Shown in pieces: positions 34,068 to 40,876 of a stretch of DNA of 40,876 nt. The stretch's first letter is position 1. Each line of letters begins with the position of its first letter. This DNA comes from Bacteroidota bacterium (lineage in GTDB: Bacteria; Bacteroidota; Bacteroidia; AKYH767-A; OLB10). Position numbers and translations under genes: made by a program. The stretch lies in contig JANXSD010000076.1 of the NCBI GenBank assembly GCA_025352785.1, forward strand, positions 1 to 40,876, in the 5' to 3' direction. Below the pieces are notes generated by a model, which worked only from the letters and a program-made list of their open reading frames with translations, made no database searches and had not been told where the DNA came from.

Positions 34068-36170
34068 TCAATTCCTTTTTTTAAATCTACACAATCCTTC
34101 ATCTAAAAATTTAGAGTAAGTATCTACATCAGGAGTATAACCTCTTGGAATAGCAAGTAACTTTCCATTGTGATCTAACAACACATAATAGGGTTGTGAA
34201 TTTGTTTGGAAAATTTTACTTTGTAAATCACTCCATCTATTTCCTGTAGTTTTAATTTTCTTTCCAGTGAATGGACTTACGTACTGTTGTTCAGTTGGCA
34301 AAGGAGTTTTATCATCAACGTAAAGTGATATCAAAACATAATCATTAGTTAGTTTTTTCAATACCGTTGGTTGCGACCAAACATTATCTTCCATCTTACG
34401 ACAATTCACACAACTCCATCCAGTAAAATCAATCATTACGGGTTTGCCAGTTTGTCGTGCGTAAGCCATGCCAGCTTCATAGTCGTGATAACAATTTAAA
34501 TTATGCGGACAATCACCCCCGTTCGCTTCACCAGGTTGAACCCATTCTTTATAAAATTCAGGAGGAGGAAAGCCACTAATCATTCGTAATGGTGCGCCCC
34601 ATAATCCAGGAATTAAATACATCATAAATGTTAAAGCTACTATTCCAGAAATCAATCTGCCAATGCTTACATGTTTTGTTTCACTATCATGTGAAAAACG
34701 AATTTTACCTATAAGATATAATCCCATCAATCCAAAGATGACAATCCAAATAGAAATAAATAATTCACGTTTCAAAATTCCCCAATGATATGCAAGGTCA
34801 ACATTGGATAAAAATTTCATTGCTAATGCAAGTTCTAAAAATCCCAATGTTACTTTTACTGAATTCAACCATCCACCAGATTTTGGTAAAGAATTTAACC
34901 AACCTGGAAACATTGCAAACAACGCAAACGGTAATGCTAATGCGAATGAAAATCCTGTCATTCCTGCAATTGGTCCGAGATAACTTCGTCCGTGTGCTGC
35001 TTCAACTAATAATGTTCCAATGATTGGTCCTGTGCAAGAGAACGAAACCAAACTTAACGTGAATGCCATGAAAAATATTCCAATAAGACCACCTTTGTCA
35101 GATGCTGAATCTGCCTTGTTAACCCATGAACTTGGCAATGTAATTTCGAATGCTCCAAAGAAAGAAAGCGAAAAAATAAAGAAGATCACAAAGAATAAAA
35201 TATTGAAGAAAGCAGAACTCGCCATCTCATTTAATTTATCAGAACCTAATGTTACGGTGATGATAAATCCTAATGTTACATAAATTAATATGATTGATGC
35301 TGCATAAATTAATGCATTCGCCAAACCCTTTTGACGTGTAGGACTACGTTTGGTAAAGAAGCTTACTGTGAGTGGAATCATTGGAAAAACGCAAGGAGTG
35401 AGTAATGCTAAAAACCCCCCAATCATTCCGGCTAAAAATATTCCAAGTATAGAAAGATCTGCATTTGTTTTACCTGCGCCTTCACCACAACCTGATTCTA
35501 AAATTTTTGTATCTGCACTTGGTTCAGGAATTTTTCCACTCGAGATAGTTGATGGTGGAATCGAACTTGATGTTTGAACAACAGTATCATTTCCATTGAT
35601 AAGAATTTTTACTGTTGAATCAATCTTAATAATTTTCTCAGATCCTTTGGCAGTATTTTCAATATTCGTTTTCGCGTCTTCTTTATTTCCTGTAACAGCA
35701 AAACTAAATTCAACTTCATCAGGTGGCAAACACATTTTGTCATTACACGACATAAACTCAAGAGAGCCTTCAATCTTAAATGCTTTAACTGAATTGAGTT
35801 TTACTTTTTGCTTAAAAATTACCGACTCTTCAAAAAACTTCACCTTCATATCGAAGTTAGGGTCAAGAAATTCCTCTGCCTTTGGTTCCGTTACTTTTCC
35901 AACTAAACTATAACCTGCATGGGGAGTAAATTTGAACGAAGTAGGTATCGGCCCACCCGAACCAATATCTTGAGAGTATAAATGCCAAGGCTTATCGATT
36001 TTCGCTTTCAATAGCAATGTTGCCTCACTTCCTTTTTGTTCAATCGTAAAACTCCATTTTACAGGACGCTCTATCTGAGGAGTATTTGAAAATGAAGAGA
36101 ACGTGCCTGTTAACAGGAGAAGAAGAGTTACCAAGGAATAGTTTAACCTTGATTTTTTTGATAATTTCAT
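34068..36170 (-). CDS. dsbD: Thiol:disulfide interchange protein DsbD
   Basis: This 700-residue protein has a signal peptide (about 1-29), an N-terminal DsbD alpha-like domain (about 35-160, with Cys pair CNDKMC), a linker, a CcdA-like membrane domain of about eight helices (with cysteines in LTPCVFPM and SFSCTGPI) and a C-terminal thioredoxin domain with WSCVNCRK (Cys587, Cys590). It carries electrons from cytoplasmic thioredoxin to periplasmic thiol proteins and supports cytochrome c maturation and disulfide repair. All three cysteine pairs needed for relay are present. It is convergent with lpdA and is a single gene. It may matter for the many cysteine-rich secreted proteins in this window, but that link is inference. 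Confidence 0.93.
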   Translation of the reverse strand: MKLSKKSRLNYSLVTLLLLLTGTFSSFSNTPQIERPVKWSFTIEQKGSEATLLLKAKIDKPWHLYSQDIGSGGPIPTSFKFTPHAGYSLVGKVTEPKAEEFLDPNFDMKVKFFEESVIFKQKVKLNSVKAFKIEGSLEFMSCNDKMCLPPDEVEFSFAVTGNKEDAKTNIENTAKGSEKIIKIDSTVKILINGNDTVVQTSSSIPPSTISSGKIPEPSADTKILESGCGEGAGKTNADLSILGIFLAGMIGGFLALLTPCVFPMIPLTVSFFTKRSPTRQKGLANALIYAASIILIYVTLGFIITVTLGSDKLNEMASSAFFNILFFVIFFIFSLSFFGAFEITLPSSWVNKADSASDKGGLIGIFFMAFTLSLVSFSCTGPIIGTLLVEAAHGRSYLGPIAGMTGFSFALALPFALFAMFPGWLNSLPKSGGWLNSVKVTLGFLELALAMKFLSNVDLAYHWGILKRELFISIWIVIFGLMGLYLIGKIRFSHDSETKHVSIGRLISGIVALTFMMYLIPGLWGAPLRMISGFPPPEFYKEWVQPGEANGGDCPHNLNCYHDYEAGMAYARQTGKPVMIDFTGWSCVNCRKMEDNVWSQPTVLKKLTNDYVLISLYVDDKTPLPTEQQYVSPFTGKKIKTTGNRWSDLQSKIFQTNSQPYYVLLDHNGKLLAIPRGYTPDVDTYSKFLDEGLCRFKKRN

Positions 36171-36193
36171 AAAGAAGCTTCAATATTATGTAC

Positions 36194-36201
36194 CAAAGAT
36201 A
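36194..36201 (-). promoter_or_regulatory. -7 box (TATCTTTG) of dsbD
   Basis: Exact TAnnTTTG match on the minus strand, with a TTG (36226-36228) 24 bases further upstream as a slightly wide -33 element. The 5' leader to the ATG at 36170 would be about 20 bases. Confidence 0.5.
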
Positions 36202-36351
36202 CTGATTGCAGGAAAATAAATTTAGCAAAGGGAGGCTTTAGAAAAATGATTTATTTATTTGATTTTATAGCGCTTAAATTCAAGCTTAGCAGGAATTTTT
36301 AACAAGAAAGAAGGACTCTTTTCCTACAATATGATCAAACGTAACAGGATC

Positions 36352-36384
36352 TTGATCCCAAAAAGTATAAATTTTTTATATTTG
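36352..36384 (+). promoter_or_regulatory. Bacteroidetes-type promoter of the YfiT/BstA-like gene
   Basis: TTG at 36352-36354 and TATATTTG at 36377-36384 are separated by 22 bases, within the range reported for the TTG/TAnnTTTG promoter of the phylum. The ATG follows 17 bases later. This is the clearest two-element promoter in the window. Confidence 0.6.
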
Positions 36385-36401
36385 TTAAAGAAACAATCAA
36401 G

Positions 36402-36935
36402 ATGTCGACTGAAGATTTACGTTACCCAATTGGTAAACACAAAAAGCCTGAGCATATTTCGCATAAAGATATCACAGGATTTATTCGGATCATCGAACAA
36501 TTACCTCTTAAAATGCGCGAAGCAGTAAATGGTTTGCATACGGATCAACTCAATACTCCTTATCGTGAAGATGGTTGGACAATACGTCAAGTGGTACATC
36601 ACGTTGCAGATAGTCACATGAATGCCTACATACGTTTTAAGTTGGCATTGACCGAAGAGAATCCTTCTATCAAACCGTATAATGAAAATCTTTGGGCTGA
36701 GTTACCTGAAGCAAAATTCGGAACACTAGAAATTTCACTAAAACTTCTCGAGGCGCTACATGCACGTTGGGAGATCGTTTTAACTTCGATGAATGAAAAT
36801 CAATGGACACGAACGTATGTTCATCCAGAAAAACAAATAACAAGTAGATTAGATGAAGTACTTGCGCTCTATGCTTGGCATAGTGAACATCACTTAGCAC
36901 ATATTACTAATTTGCGAAGAAGAATGAAATGGTAA
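36402..36935 (+). CDS. DinB-superfamily protein of the YfiT/BstA type (putative metal-dependent thiol S-transferase)
   Basis: This 177-residue cytoplasmic helical-bundle protein matches the YfiT/BstA group: LRYPIGKHKKPE at the N-terminus, GWTIRQVVHHVADSHMNAYI, and WHSEHHLAHI at the C-terminus. His67, His160 and His164 fit the metal-binding histidine triad of the family. In Bacillus the relative is a bacillithiol transferase; whether this host makes bacillithiol cannot be seen here. The ATG at 36402 follows a good promoter. It ends 8 bases before the convergent ctaA. Confidence 0.85.
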   Translation: MSTEDLRYPIGKHKKPEHISHKDITGFIRIIEQLPLKMREAVNGLHTDQLNTPYREDGWTIRQVVHHVADSHMNAYIRFKLALTEENPSIKPYNENLWAELPEAKFGTLEISLKLLEALHARWEIVLTSMNENQWTRTYVHPEKQITSRLDEVLALYAWHSEHHLAHITNLRRRMKW

Positions 36936-36943
36936 TTTTTTTT

Positions 36944-37996
36944 TCAAGAATGAATTTCGTTGCTGTAACTTAATCGGTGTATGAAATAAATTGTTGCTGC
37001 AAATAAAAAGAATGCTACTGCTTGATGTGTCACCCCCATCCATATTGGTACACTGGAAAGGAGAGTCATAATTCCTAGTAAAACTTGAGTCGTAACAAGA
37101 ATCAATAGGATATTTGCTCCTTGCTTTTGAGCTAAACTCAATCGATCATCTTTTCCTGTTTTCCAATAAAGGAAAACAATTACGATGGCAATTAAATAGG
37201 CCAAACAACGATGTATAAATTGCACTGATGCGAGGTTATTTATCAAACTACTGATTCCATCCTTTGCGAATGCGAAACTGATAGATGCTGGTATCCATTC
37301 ATTGTCCATTTTTGGCCAAGTATTATAAGTCAAACCTGCTTTCGTTCCTGCTACAAATGCTCCGTAAATAATTTGCAAGGTTAACAAAATCAAAATTCCT
37401 TTTGCAGATTTACGATAGATGGAAAGTCCTTTGTCATTAGGAATTTTGTTGGTAAAAATTTGTGTTAATGCAATCCAAAAAACATATCCAAAAGTGATGA
37501 AGGCAAATGTCAAATGAATCGCTAATCGTATATGACTCACTCTCACATTTTCTGTTAAACCACTCGATACCATATACCATCCTAGGAAACCTTGGATACC
37601 ACCCAATGCGAACATGAAAAGTAGTCGTGGCATTAATTCTTTTGTAATTACTTTCTTTCGCCAGAAGAAAATAAAACCAATAAGAAAAACTACACCAATC
37701 ATTCTTCCAATAAGGCGATGAATGAATTCCCAGAAATAAATAAATTTAAAATCACTTAATGTAAATCCTGAATTCAATTCCTTGTATTGAGGAATCTGTT
37801 GATACTTTTGAAACTCCGAAAACCATTGCGATTCGTTTAGTGGTGGAATCGTTCCAGTAACAACTTTCCATTCTGTAATCGATAATCCTGAACCTGTTAA
37901 TCTTGTAATGCCGCCAACAACAACCATCCCGAAAACGAGAAAGCATCCCATAAATAACCAAAGAATTAATTTGCTTTTTAACGATGCCGTACTCAT
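36944..37996 (-). CDS. ctaA: Heme A synthase (CtaA/COX15)
   Basis: This 350-residue protein with eight hydrophobic helices belongs to the COX15/CtaA family. Landmarks are GGITRLTGSGLSITEW near the start, EFIHRLIGR, a middle HIRLAIHL, and QFIHRCLAY plus VTHQAVAF in the second half, which supply the heme-ligand histidines. It oxidises heme O to heme A in the inner membrane for cytochrome oxidase. The upstream aspartate kinase gene ends 41 bases away on the same strand, so co-transcription is likely. Confidence 0.94.
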   Translation of the reverse strand: MSTASLKSKLILWLFMGCFLVFGMVVVGGITRLTGSGLSITEWKVVTGTIPPLNESQWFSEFQKYQQIPQYKELNSGFTLSDFKFIYFWEFIHRLIGRMIGVVFLIGFIFFWRKKVITKELMPRLLFMFALGGIQGFLGWYMVSSGLTENVRVSHIRLAIHLTFAFITFGYVFWIALTQIFTNKIPNDKGLSIYRKSAKGILILLTLQIIYGAFVAGTKAGLTYNTWPKMDNEWIPASISFAFAKDGISSLINNLASVQFIHRCLAYLIAIVIVFLYWKTGKDDRLSLAQKQGANILLILVTTQVLLGIMTLLSSVPIWMGVTHQAVAFFLFAATIYFIHRLSYSNEIHS

Positions 37997-38037
37997 GATG
38001 ATTAAAATATTACTTGATATTACAACAATGATTTACA

Positions 38038-39324
38038 TTATTTGTTTTCTGATTTTTCTTCTGCCTTCATCACTAGATGCGCTGTATTTCTACTGCGTTG
38101 TTCCAATAAAATTTCCCTTCCTTGACTTAAATTCTCAAGTGTTGATGGATAATAATGACGAATAGTATACAGCTGCAAATCGGTATTGTAACGAATGCGA
38201 TAATTCTGTTGTAATAGCTCAATTAATTTTGGGATCTTCTGCGAATCATTATCCAAACACACTGAAAAACTGATAGCAGAATTCTGCATCAAATTAACCT
38301 TTAATCCTAACGTTGCGAAGGTTGCAAAGATGTTGCTGATATTTTCTTCTGCAATGAATGAGAAATCTTTTGCAGCAATACTAATCAACACTTGATTACT
38401 TTTGAAAATAAATGAAGGAACGAGTGGTTTTGTCTGTAAATCTTTTCCAATAACAGTTCCTTTTGCTTGATGATTCAAAAATGATTTAACATACAAAGGA
38501 ATTCCTTTGTTTTCTAAGGGCTTTATCGTTTTAGGATGAATGACAGATGCACCATAATAGGCTAATTCAATCGCATCAAGATAACTTAACTGCTCAAGCT
38601 TTTGTGCATCCGTAAAATATTTTGGATCCGCATTTAATACACCTGGAACATCTTTCCAAATAGTCACTGATTCAGCATCTAAAAGATAAGCAAGAATTGC
38701 TGCAGTGTAATCGGAACCTTCTCTGCCTAATGTGATCGAATAGTTTTCGGAGGTACTTGCAATATATCCTTGCGTTAGTACAATTTTGTTTTGCGTAGTA
38801 AAAAGAGGCAAAAGATTTTTCTTAACTAATTGATCACTCTCTTCCCAATTAATTTTTCCTTCGCGATAAGTATTATCTGCATTCAAACAATCACGAATAT
38901 CTAACCAGGTACTCGCTAAATTTGATTCCTTTAACCATGCATTTACTATTGAAGAAGAAATCAACTCGCCAAAAGAAACGATTTGATCGTAAATGAAATT
39001 ATATTCACGAGGTTCGTCTTCTAATGCCCAATGTATTTCAACAAAATAATTATTTACTTTTTCAAATATTGGATTATTTAAATCAAGAAAAAGAGATTCC
39101 ATAATTTGATAGTGGAATGTTTTAACCTCTTCTAAAAATAATTCTGCTTCCCCTGACTTTTTAACATAAGCATCAACAACTTTTTCAAGGGCGTTAGTAG
39201 TTTTTCCCATAGCTGAAACGATGACAAGAATTTTTTCCTCTTTAAAATCTTGCATTATTGTTGCAACATTTTTTACCGCATCCGCATCTTTAACAGAAGC
39301 ACCCCCAAATTTAAATACTTTCAT
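38038..39324 (-). CDS. lysC: Aspartate kinase
   Basis: This 428-residue monofunctional enzyme has KFGGASV at residues 5-11, an amino-acid kinase domain with SAMGKTTNALE and GREGSDYTAAIL, and two ACT-like regulatory segments in the last 130 residues. It phosphorylates aspartate as the first step to lysine, threonine, methionine and the peptidoglycan diaminopimelate. The usual family motif is KFGGTSV; Ala here replaces Thr, as in some Bacteroidetes enzymes. It sits 16 bases after the acetyltransferase gene and 41 before ctaA. Confidence 0.94.
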   Translation of the reverse strand: MKVFKFGGASVKDADAVKNVATIMQDFKEEKILVIVSAMGKTTNALEKVVDAYVKKSGEAELFLEEVKTFHYQIMESLFLDLNNPIFEKVNNYFVEIHWALEDEPREYNFIYDQIVSFGELISSSIVNAWLKESNLASTWLDIRDCLNADNTYREGKINWEESDQLVKKNLLPLFTTQNKIVLTQGYIASTSENYSITLGREGSDYTAAILAYLLDAESVTIWKDVPGVLNADPKYFTDAQKLEQLSYLDAIELAYYGASVIHPKTIKPLENKGIPLYVKSFLNHQAKGTVIGKDLQTKPLVPSFIFKSNQVLISIAAKDFSFIAEENISNIFATFATLGLKVNLMQNSAISFSVCLDNDSQKIPKLIELLQQNYRIRYNTDLQLYTIRHYYPSTLENLSQGREILLEQRSRNTAHLVMKAEEKSENK

Positions 39325-39340
39325 TATAAAATAATTTATT

Positions 39341-39811
39341 TTAATCCAGATGAATTAATTCGCTTCTTGTGAGTTTGCAATTAATCCATTCACTATCCAT
39401 CTGTGCATTATATTTTTTGTAAAAATTAATTGCTGGTTCATTCCAATCTAGCACTTGCCAATGCAATTGTTGAGCACCTATATCAAAAGCATCTTTCATC
39501 ACTGCATCGAACAATTGTTTTCCAACTTTTTTGCCGCGCATGGTTTTCGTAACAACAATATCATCTAAATAAACGCCTTTACCTTTCCAGGTCGAATATT
39601 TGATGAAATAGATTGCCATTCCAACAATTTTTTCTTCGAGTTGAGCCACCAAACAAAAAAATATTGGGTGCTCCCCAAAGCCATCACGAATCATATCGTC
39701 TACAGTATTGGTAACTTCTTGCGGTGCCTTCTCATATTCTGCCAATTCGCAGATGAGTGCATGTACTTGAGCCATATCAGCTTTTGTACCTTTGCGTACT
39801 ATAATTTGCAT
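39341..39811 (-). CDS. GNAT acetyltransferase, SSAT (diamine acetyltransferase)-like
   Basis: About 156 residues from MQIIVRKGTKADM. The frame is open upstream to 39928, but those 39 extra codons are not GNAT-like and would overlap the divergent gene's promoter region and start, so the ATG at 39811 is chosen. Landmarks are YSTWKGKGVYLDDIVV, the acetyl-CoA loop MRGKKVGKQLF and WQVLDWNEPAINFYKK, all typical of spermidine/spermine or thialysine N-acetyltransferases. The substrate is probably a polyamine-like amine. It is first in a leftward unit with lysC and ctaA. Confidence 0.87.
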   Translation of the reverse strand: MQIIVRKGTKADMAQVHALICELAEYEKAPQEVTNTVDDMIRDGFGEHPIFFCLVAQLEEKIVGMAIYFIKYSTWKGKGVYLDDIVVTKTMRGKKVGKQLFDAVMKDAFDIGAQQLHWQVLDWNEPAINFYKKYNAQMDSEWINCKLTRSELIHLD

Positions 39812-39815
39812 GGCG

Positions 39816-39823
39816 CAAAAGTA
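39816..39823 (-). promoter_or_regulatory. -7 box (TACTTTTG) 4 bases before the SSAT-like ATG
   Basis: Exact TAnnTTTG match on the minus strand. It would give a leaderless mRNA for the acetyltransferase-lysC-ctaA unit. No -33 TTG is evident. A similar GAATTTTG (39837-39844, plus strand) could serve the divergent hydrolase. Confidence 0.45.
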
Positions 39824-39888
39824 TTCCGAAATGAACGAATTTTGCAGAGAATGGAAGAAAGAATTATCATTAGGATTAAAAGAATAGT

Positions 39889-40650
39889 ATGAAACTGAAT
39901 TATAGACAAGTAGGAGCTGGAAATCCAATCGTTATTCTCCATGGATTGTTTGGAATGAGCGATAATTGGCAATCTTTCGCACGTATGTTAGCGCAAAATA
40001 ATTTAGCCGCCTATCTTGTCGATCTGCGGAACCACGGACAATCGCCTCATGATTCTATTCACAATTATTCTGTAATGGCTGCTGATGTTGCAGAACTTAT
40101 TACAGATTTGCATCTACAACAACCAGTAGTTTTAGGACATAGTATGGGCGGAAAAGTTGCAATGCAATTATTAATTAATAACCCTGAATCGGTTTCGAAA
40201 TTAATTGTTGTTGATATTGCACCATATAATTATCCAGTTCATCATCGTGAAATACTTGATGCACTTTTATCAATTAATTTGAATGAAATTAAATCACGTG
40301 GTGAAGCGGAAAAAATTCTTTCTGATAAAATTGATGATGTTGGAACACGGCAATTTTTATTAAAAAATTTATACTGGATTACTCCAGAAAAATTAGAATG
40401 GAGATTTAATTTACCCGTGTTAAATGCACAGATTGAAGAAGTAGGAAATGCAACGTGGCCATCTGTTCCAATCAATACAGAAGTTTTATTTATTCGAGGA
40501 GAAAACGCTGGATATCTTGATACAACACGTTATAATGAAATTATACAATGGTATCCAAATGCACAATTTGAAACCATTGCAAATGCAGGTCATTGGGTAC
40601 AAGCCGAACAACCAAAATTATTACTCGAGGCAATCTTAAAATTTATTTGA
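39889..40650 (+). CDS. ybfF: Alpha/beta hydrolase, YbfF-like esterase
   Basis: This 253-residue cytoplasmic protein has an oxyanion-hole segment HGLFGMSDNW near residue 19, DLRNHGQSP, the nucleophile elbow GHSMGGK (Ser about residue 86) and a C-terminal NAGHW histidine (about 235). These and the length match the YbfF/ABHD11 group of acyl-CoA or carboxyl esterases; the physiological substrate is not known. It is divergent from the SSAT-like gene with 77 bases between them. Confidence 0.88.
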   Translation: MKLNYRQVGAGNPIVILHGLFGMSDNWQSFARMLAQNNLAAYLVDLRNHGQSPHDSIHNYSVMAADVAELITDLHLQQPVVLGHSMGGKVAMQLLINNPESVSKLIVVDIAPYNYPVHHREILDALLSINLNEIKSRGEAEKILSDKIDDVGTRQFLLKNLYWITPEKLEWRFNLPVLNAQIEEVGNATWPSVPINTEVLFIRGENAGYLDTTRYNEIIQWYPNAQFETIANAGHWVQAEQPKLLLEAILKFI

Positions 40651-40705
40651 ATTATAATTTAACTAGTGAATATTTGATTTCAAATTATCCCATTACCCCA
40701 TTCCC

Positions 40706-40876
40706 TCATTCTTTTACTAACCTCTTCATAACAGTATATTTTTCATTCGAAATTTTTACAAAATAAAATCCGGGTGGATAGGGTTGGAGATTAAGTTGTG
40801 ATGAATTTGAGTTTTCTATTAGTTGCGAATAAATGGTTTCACCTAATAAATTTACGAGTTCTATTTTTTTGATATT
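40706..40876 (-). CDS. C-terminal T9SS sorting domain of a gene cut by the right edge
   Basis: On the minus strand an open frame enters from the right edge and ends at TGA (40706-40708), giving 56 residues. They read as a T9SS type A sorting domain: KIELVNLLGETIYSQ, then LNLQPYPPGFYFVKI, and a basic end (VMKRLVKE). The PNP segment that normally opens the domain and the whole functional part lie outside the window. It is convergent with ybfF, 55 bases away. Confidence 0.85.
   Translation of the reverse strand, partial: NIKKIELVNLLGETIYSQLIENSNSSQLNLQPYPPGFYFVKISNEKYTVMKRLVKE

Noticed and set aside
34790-35913. Four plus-strand open frames of 75-105 codons
   Set aside because: All are antisense to dsbD, which has its full domain set; they are shadows of its codon pattern.
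39812-39928. N-terminal extension of the SSAT-like gene to 39928
   Set aside because: The extra 39 residues have no GNAT character, cover the -7 box at 39816-39823 and would overlap the start of the divergent hydrolase gene.

Overview
The window is AT-rich chromosomal DNA from a member of the Bacteroidota (Bacteroidetes). The evidence is consistent throughout. Five genes carry the C-terminal sorting domain read by the type IX secretion system (T9SS). MurF and alanine racemase are fused in one protein. There is a TonB receptor followed by HmuY-like genes, -7 boxes of the form TAnnTTTG occur, and Shine-Dalgarno sites are essentially absent. Family membership suggests the Sphingobacteriales/Chitinophagales side of the phylum, but the genus cannot be named from this sequence.

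Region 1 (1-13900) is a tandem array of three giant, secreted, cysteine-rich modular proteins. The first enters from the left edge and is incomplete. They share a C-terminal half (a conserved GQDC domain, a W.GG.D..W...NWGG motif, a repetitive beta-rich stretch, an Fn3-like domain and a T9SS sorting domain) and differ in their N-terminal modules. The second and third are each preceded at 30-64 bases by a small secreted protein. The two small proteins are paralogous to each other, and this twofold small+giant pairing is the most novel-looking arrangement in the window. A 739-base gene-free stretch follows and contains a 92-bp tandem duplication with an internal palindrome.

Region 2 (14640-21684): a leftward pair (a conserved hypothetical gene, then an M28 aminopeptidase) is divergent from a rightward three-gene operon. 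The operon encodes a TonB-dependent receptor, a HmuY-like lipoprotein with a surface-export signal, and a HmuY-like protein with a T9SS tail. It ends at a strong intrinsic terminator. The likely job is heme or another iron-ligand capture at the cell surface.

Region 3 (21820-40876) is mostly conserved housekeeping: thymidine kinase, MurF-Alr, a phospholipase D/cardiolipin synthase-like enzyme, RadA, a PAT-type acetyltransferase, L-Ala-D/L-Glu epimerase, a GT-C-like membrane protein, apolipoprotein N-acyltransferase, dihydrolipoamide dehydrogenase, DsbD, a YfiT/BstA-like DinB protein, heme A synthase, aspartate kinase, an SSAT-like acetyltransferase and a YbfF-like hydrolase. The right edge cuts a leftward gene of which only a T9SS tail is visible. 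Cell-wall functions recur (MurF-Alr, dipeptide epimerase), as do envelope functions (Lnt, cardiolipin synthase-like enzyme, DsbD).

Non-coding points of note are a 51-nt near-perfect palindrome over the lpdA stop codon, a 24-bp tandem repeat whose last copy turns into an 11-bp hairpin, and several genes whose -7 box lies only 3-5 nt before the start codon, which suggests leaderless mRNAs.
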